A model generated the notes under the pieces. The model ran no database searches. It was not told where the DNA came from and worked only from the letters and a program-made list of their open reading frames with translations. A program made the position numbers and the translations under genes. Positions 59,010 through 64,000 of a DNA stretch of 64,000 nucleotides are shown piece after piece. The stretch is from Porites lobata (Eukaryota > Cnidaria > Anthozoa > Scleractinia > Poritidae): assembly GCA_942486035.1 (NCBI GenBank), contig CALNXK010000008.1, positions 3,425,001 through 3,489,000 on the forward strand, in the 5' to 3' direction. Numbering within the stretch: the first letter of the stretch is position 1; the number at the start of each line of letters is the position of its first letter.

Positions 59010-59187
59010 TGCTCGATGTCGTCATTTTACTAGAACTACCAGAATCCTTCAGTTTGCTGTTTTCTTGTGCAAATTAAGGCTATTGTTCTTTAAACCTCAG
59101 TGGAGTTGATAAATTTAAATAAGAAAGCAAAGGCGAAATGAATTCTGGTAGTTGTAGTCAAACATCGTAATCGTGAAAATGGCCTAT
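59010..59187. mobile_element. Third copy of the ACTACCAGAATT MITE family
   Basis: Left GATGTCGTCATTTTACTAGA, ACTACCAGAATCC; right GAATTCTGGTAGTTGTAGTC, ATCGTAATCGTGAAAATGGC. Matches the two copies at 10607-10996. Confidence 0.65.
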
Positions 59188-61194
59188 AGCGATGAAGACG
59201 AGGGCGGAAGACAGCTAAAAGGCCGATTTATGATAATTTATGACTTTTCGTGACATGCGCAATTTTAGTTGAACAGGTCAAAATAATTTTAGGAGAAATC
59301 AAGTCATGAAAAAAACAACTTGTACGACGCTTTATAAAGTGGGAGATGCTTGCGGTGGTTGTAAATTACACCGTGATCTGAGACGGTAAGAGTCATAAGA
59401 GTTGTTTTCAATAGTCCGTGTGATGTGTTATTCATTTTGTGGTTTCTATCGATATACCTTTGGTGTAAGTACAAAGATATTTAGACAAAATTAACTGGAT
59501 CATGGCAAATTTGTGCCTTGTATTTTTTCGAATGGAAAGTAATTTGTATCAGAAAACTAATCCTTAATCTCACCCTGGTATTTTGATTTAGCCATTGGAT
59601 TATTCTAAAACTTATTCGCGACTCTTCAATTTCTTAAATATTTTCCATTGCACCGAGAAAGCACTTGTCCACTAACCAGAAATGACCTGTCTAACAAGCT
59701 AGTGATGTTAAAAACGTGTTTTACATTTTTAATGTAGCTGTACCTGTTTTTCTCTGAAAACACATTCCTGAATTAATTCATAAGCCAATTTTTTGCTTGC
59801 GCTACATCTTTTTATCTTGGCTGTTTTGAAGGTGATTTAGATAATATAGTTTTACAGAGAAATTAAGGAATGATTGAATTTTAGGAGGGTTGTTTTTTTA
59901 TTCGATAGATCGCGCTTAAGCCACATTGGTCCCAAATTGGGAAAACGTGATTTTGTGTCCAGAAGTTTGCATGTTGACTAGAGGCCAGCACTATGTCGTT
60001 TCATTACTGGATGATTCGTCAAAACCTCTAGTGTGTCATGTGAGCCGGAAGCGGATTTTAAGATTTAATGTTTGCCAGCAAGTTATAATCGTTTAAATGA
60101 GCAAAATTAATGCCTTATTTCTTTTTCTAAAAGTGCTCTTTTAGAGTATTGCGCTCTATACATGACACACTACAGTCCACCAAGTTTACCCTCTGTAGTG
60201 CCAACTCGTGAAGTTCTGTATCTGCCCTGAATTCTTGGCCCAAAATTGTCGGAAAAGAAACGGCATTTGGTGACTTCCGAAAGTGTCTCGACTAGAACAA
60301 GAGTGCCAGGGAAGATATGATTACGTTAATAATGTTCCACGCTTATATAATCTTGAGACCAGAAAGAACAATGCGTTGAAAGGAAAAAGTTTGTTCACAA
60401 GCTACAATGTTTCCAAGGATTTTTGCGGCGGAAAATAAACGTACACGGAGTTGCAGTAATTTGGTTGAAATTTCTAAAGAGAAACAAGGATTGCTACCTT
60501 TCAGAGGCCGTTTTAAAGAAACATTTGCTTTGCAGTCTCCGTGCCATACGTACACGTGAACACTTTAAATTATGCGCCATATTTTATCCAGTCGATGTCA
60601 GTCGTTGCAGTTCTTGTTTTCGCTTTGAATAAATTCATAACAATAAGCCCGAGGTGTCGAAAAGTCGTCTATTTGATACCTACTTGTATTCCTGAATTAT
60701 GCTGACTACGTGTTTTCGAAACGAACATTGTTGCATGTCCTTCGGAGGATTACCGCTGGGACAACAGGGCCTTCGCGGCCACATTCCATGGATATTAGTT
60801 GGCACAACAAGGGCATTCCCCAAGAATGTGGACAGAATTTTCAAAAACCTCGCTATACAGTTTATAAAGTGCCGCTGACCACTGTTTCAGGACACGCTAT
60901 GCGTTTTTGTCGGAAGGTTTATATTCCCAGAGTTCCTCGTGAAACTTTCGGACAAAGCTTAGGATTTAAGCTGGTGGGGATTAAGTGCGATGTCACGCGT
61001 TTTCGGCGATGTTAAAAGAAACCCTTTCTTAAATTGTTGGTTACATCAGTGACATTAAAGGCGCAATTAATTTAGATACCAAAAATATTGTTCGATTTAT
61101 AAATGGTTTCTTTAAATAGTAAGCAACTATTTTTCTCTTTCGTGCTTACTTTGAATTCTCGTCAGGACGATGTAGTTCACTAAAACACTCCAAT

Positions 61195-63489
61195 ATGGCC
61201 CGCTGGGAGCTGGCCAAAATCACAAGAAAGAGAAAGCCATGGGTAATTCTTGCAATAACATTAGCGGTCATTGTATTAGTACGTATTATGCAAACGCCTT
61301 CCCCGGATGAAATCAAAATAGCTGACTTCATGAAACAGTGGTGTCGGATAAGGCAAGCACGTGTAGACTGGGAACAAATGCTGAAACCATGTAAAGGAAA
61401 TCTTGCGTGGGGAACCAAACTTCCCGGATGGGAATTCGAGTTCCGCACAGATCCGGATGAAAGCTATATTTCTTTGTGGGATATTCGTCCGTGTGGAGAA
61501 TTCAGTAGGCTTAGTATTAGAACAGTAACAAGCAAAGGATTGGAGAAGAAAATCGGTGGGGACTCGTGGAGAGTTCATCTCAAGGGTCCGGCCTCTGTTG
61601 CTGGGACTGTTATTGATCATATGAATGGGACCTATGAAGTCTTGTTCCTGATTATTGAGCCTGGGAACTACCAAGTAGAAGCTATACTGGATCATTCACT
61701 TTGTGATGGGTTCGCTGATCCACCGCCAGACTGGTTTATTGTTGGTACGTTATATATCTATTAATGGTGGCTCACATAAGTTATATTCAAACCAAAGGTC
61801 GATTATCAATGAAAACACTGTTCACGAATTTGTTTTTTGCTTGCTTTCTCTCATCTTATCATGTTATTATGAGTTTTGAATTAACTTTGTTGTACAATAA
61901 TCAATTCATTAGGATCAGAAGTAGGCTAAGTTTACTACTTTGTTTTGTCATTTGTTTTCTATGCTTTAATTTGGTTTTGCCTTGGGTACAATAAAATAAG
62001 ATGACACCAATAATCAGTAACTATAAAGACCTTTACTTTTCATATTTCTCTTGCTTTTATGGAGGCACTCAAAAAGCAATTTAGTTTGTTCTTTCTTTTA
62101 GCCACAAATTTTGTCATCAGGTGCTTCAACAGAGGATATTCTCTATTGGGTGTTTTCGAACATGACCTCTGAATGTCTTTCATGTACTTCACTTACACTT
62201 GTTCTTGAGAATCGTTATCAATGAAAACTAATGACTGGTCCCGAGGGAAATAGTTAATTTTGTTTCCCGAGAATCTCAATGTTTCCCGAGGCGAAACCTG
62301 TCACGGCGGTCGCCGGTCAACATTCACTGGGTAACAGTACACTGTTACCCTCTGATGCCATAGACTTTGCAATGCTGCCCTCTCAGAGATTTTGGTGGGA
62401 AACAGTTTCATTATTAGGTTTTACGTGACCTCAAAGTAACCAATGAGAGCGAGCTGTTTGGAAGAAATTTCCAGCTATATAACAATCTGTAATATACATA
62501 TAAAACGCAAGATACTACCTTTCAGGGAATGCACAAGGCAAATTCCAACAAGAGGGAGTCCTAGGTCCAACTAAGAGACCAGCTGAGCGACCATACATAT
62601 TGAAACCTCTAAGGTTTGGAAATCCAGTATGGATTACCATTCGTCCCATACCTCCCGGAGAACAGCCTTTGTATCAAGGTAAAGTTCATATACAGTCTTA
62701 AGAATATAAATTAAACTAAAATGCAAATAAAAGGTTGTGAAAGCTCTTCGTTAGCAATTTTTCTAGGGAAAGTTGACATGACAAAATCGAACCCTGACTT
62801 TTGTGACTTATCAAGCCAACTGGAGAGCAGGGTAATTGTGAATTCGTGAATATACCAGATGTTGGAAATAGAATAAACGTCAAAAAAGGAAAAGGCGAAC
62901 ACGCGCCAAACGCCCAAACGGCCGGAGCTTATCCCGGTTTTCTTAGCATGAAAAATGGCTAGGAGTATTGCTACTCCCCCTGAACGGGATGCCAGTCTAT
63001 CGCAGGGTTACTCCCCCACCCCCAGTAGTGTGTACCCAATTGTATCGCTGGGTGAAGAGAGACAAAGTGGAGCAGAGTTCCTTGTCTAAGGAAACAACGC
63101 TTGAACCCCAGACCTCCAGATCCAAAATTCCAGGTGTTAACCGCTCAGCCACACACGCCTCCACAAAAATGCATCGGTATATATAGCTACAAAGCCGGTG
63201 AAAAAAGAGCTCGTGCTGAAATATCCACAATCAATGTTAGATAACATTTTCAGGGGAATGTTAGCTAGAATGATGTTAGCGAATGATAGGGGAATACACA
63301 CTGTACCTTTTATGTATCTTCATCATATGCGTGACATTGCTAACCCTCTGGTTTCAGTGGTACAGTCCGCAGGTGCAGGATTAGACCTTTCTTGTGGAAT
63401 CCGCTGCAATTTTCTTTGGGATGGATTTGGTAACTGGATCAGCAGTCATCAAAGAACGCCAAGATGGAAGCCTTTCATTGCAACAGATG
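61195..63489 (+). CDS. NXPE/PC-esterase-like type II membrane protein, 5' part (continues past window)
   Basis: Exons 61195-61744, 62526-62678 and 63358-63489, all in phase 1, giving 278 complete codons before the gene runs on to the right. Residues about 15-30 (WVILAITLAVIVLVRI) form one membrane segment after a short basic tail, fitting a type II Golgi/ER protein. Exon 1 holds a filamin-like Ig segment: GGDSWRVHLKGP, then SVAGTVIDHMNGTYEVLF, EPGNYQVEAILDHSLCDG and DPPPDWF, as in NXPE-family and related invertebrate proteins. Exon 3 has a Cys-containing CGIRCNFLWDGFGNW segment like the entry to a PC-esterase domain. The catalytic Gly-Asp-Ser part would lie downstream, so activity cannot be judged. 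A further exon may begin at 63939 after TTACTCCAG, but its frame stops within 60 nt unless a donor near 63979 is used. Confidence 0.7.
62960..63172 (-). repeat. tRNA-derived SINE, minus strand (NXPE-like gene intron 2)
   Basis: On the minus strand it starts GGAGGCGTGTGTGGCTGAGC, containing an A box like tRNA-Leu (TGGCTGAGCGGTTAA), followed by a B-box-like GGGGTTCAAGC. A non-tRNA body of about 130 bp follows. Not a functional tRNA: the acceptor stem does not close. Confidence 0.7.
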
Positions 63490-64000
63490 GTAAGCTGGTT
63501 AAAGGAGGTCAATCAACGATGATGAGCACAAGATGGATGATCTTGTGTGTGCAAAAAAATGATCTTCTGTGTGTTATAACAATGCAGTGAGAGAGGATGT
63601 TTCTAAAACGGGAAGCGGGGAATTGCACTTGGAGCAGGACAATGGAAAATGGGAACAAAACCTAACTTGAACCCTAGACCCAGTAGTAACTTCATTTCCA
63701 ATTGTCTCCATTGTTTTCATTTTTTTAAATTTCCCGCTCCCTATGCTCATTCCCTGCTCCAACCTCGTTCCCAGGGTTCTCTCCCACCCTTCCCTACGGA
63801 AACGAGGTTGCCCTGGCTCCCCGTTCCTCATTCTAGTAACATCCTGTAGGAGGGGATTCCTTCCCAATGTGTTTTTATAACTGTTATCACGTGGTTGATA
63901 TCTACTGGTATGTTTTATCGCCATTTTTTACTCCAGTCATTGGGACTAAAGAAAGAACGTGTCAATCCTACAGGGTTTGTCTCACTTTTTAGACAATACG

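Larger units (their letters stand above)
58059..61194. other. Intergenic region, repeats only
   Basis: Between paralog B and the NXPE-like gene I can support no gene. It holds inverted-repeat elements at 58285-58402, 58419-58875 and 59010-59187. A 101-codon plus-strand frame at 60710-61015 is discussed in findings. The promoter of the downstream gene is expected near the right edge of the region. Confidence 0.5.

Noticed and set aside
61276..61695. 139-codon minus-strand frame
   Set aside because: Antisense to the NXPE-like first exon, which has the recognisable motifs.
1..64000. Bacterial-type defence systems, CRISPR arrays or operons
   Set aside because: The sequence is clearly eukaryotic, with introns and SINE/MITE repeats; no regularly spaced direct repeats or prokaryotic gene clusters are visible.

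Overview
The window is eukaryotic and reads as a cnidarian, most likely an anthozoan such as a stony coral. The evidence is AT-rich DNA, genes split by canonical GT-AG introns, animal-type orthologs (GCH1, STN1, PAF1), and a dense population of short inverted-repeat elements and tRNA-derived SINE-like repeats that look like those in coral genomes. The organism call is inference. I see no bacterial operons, CRISPR arrays, rRNA or intact tRNA genes.

Layout: positions 1-11204 hold no gene I can support, mainly decayed mobile elements. From 11205 to 42513 lie three conserved genes that I could assemble exon by exon, with every splice phase closing: GTP cyclohydrolase I (minus strand, 6 exons, 232 aa), STN1 of the telomeric CST complex (plus strand, 7 exons, 336 aa) and PAF1 of the RNA polymerase II PAF1 complex (minus strand, 15 exons, 471 aa). 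GCH1 and STN1 are head to head with 262 bp between start codons; STN1 and PAF1 converge.

From 43948 to 58058 lie two tandem plus-strand paralogs encoding secreted, cysteine-containing proteins (273 and 285 aa). They share exon order, splice phases, near-identical exon lengths and a six-cysteine pattern. I do not recognise the family, so this pair is the best candidate for something undescribed. The downstream copy carries an extra 24-nt microexon. From 61195 to the right edge is the 5' part of a type II membrane protein gene resembling NXPE/PC-esterase-like proteins.

The introns hold most of the mobile DNA: Tc1/mariner-like inverted-repeat elements with TA target duplications (one nested in another repeat with an empty-site relative in the same window), a 300-bp foldback next to a STN1 splice donor, a decayed LINE reverse transcriptase inside GCH1, and a 290-320 bp direct repeat flanking two exons of the first secreted-protein gene. 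The conserved genes act in separate housekeeping pathways (tetrahydrobiopterin synthesis, telomere replication, transcription elongation); their adjacency does not suggest one joint pathway.
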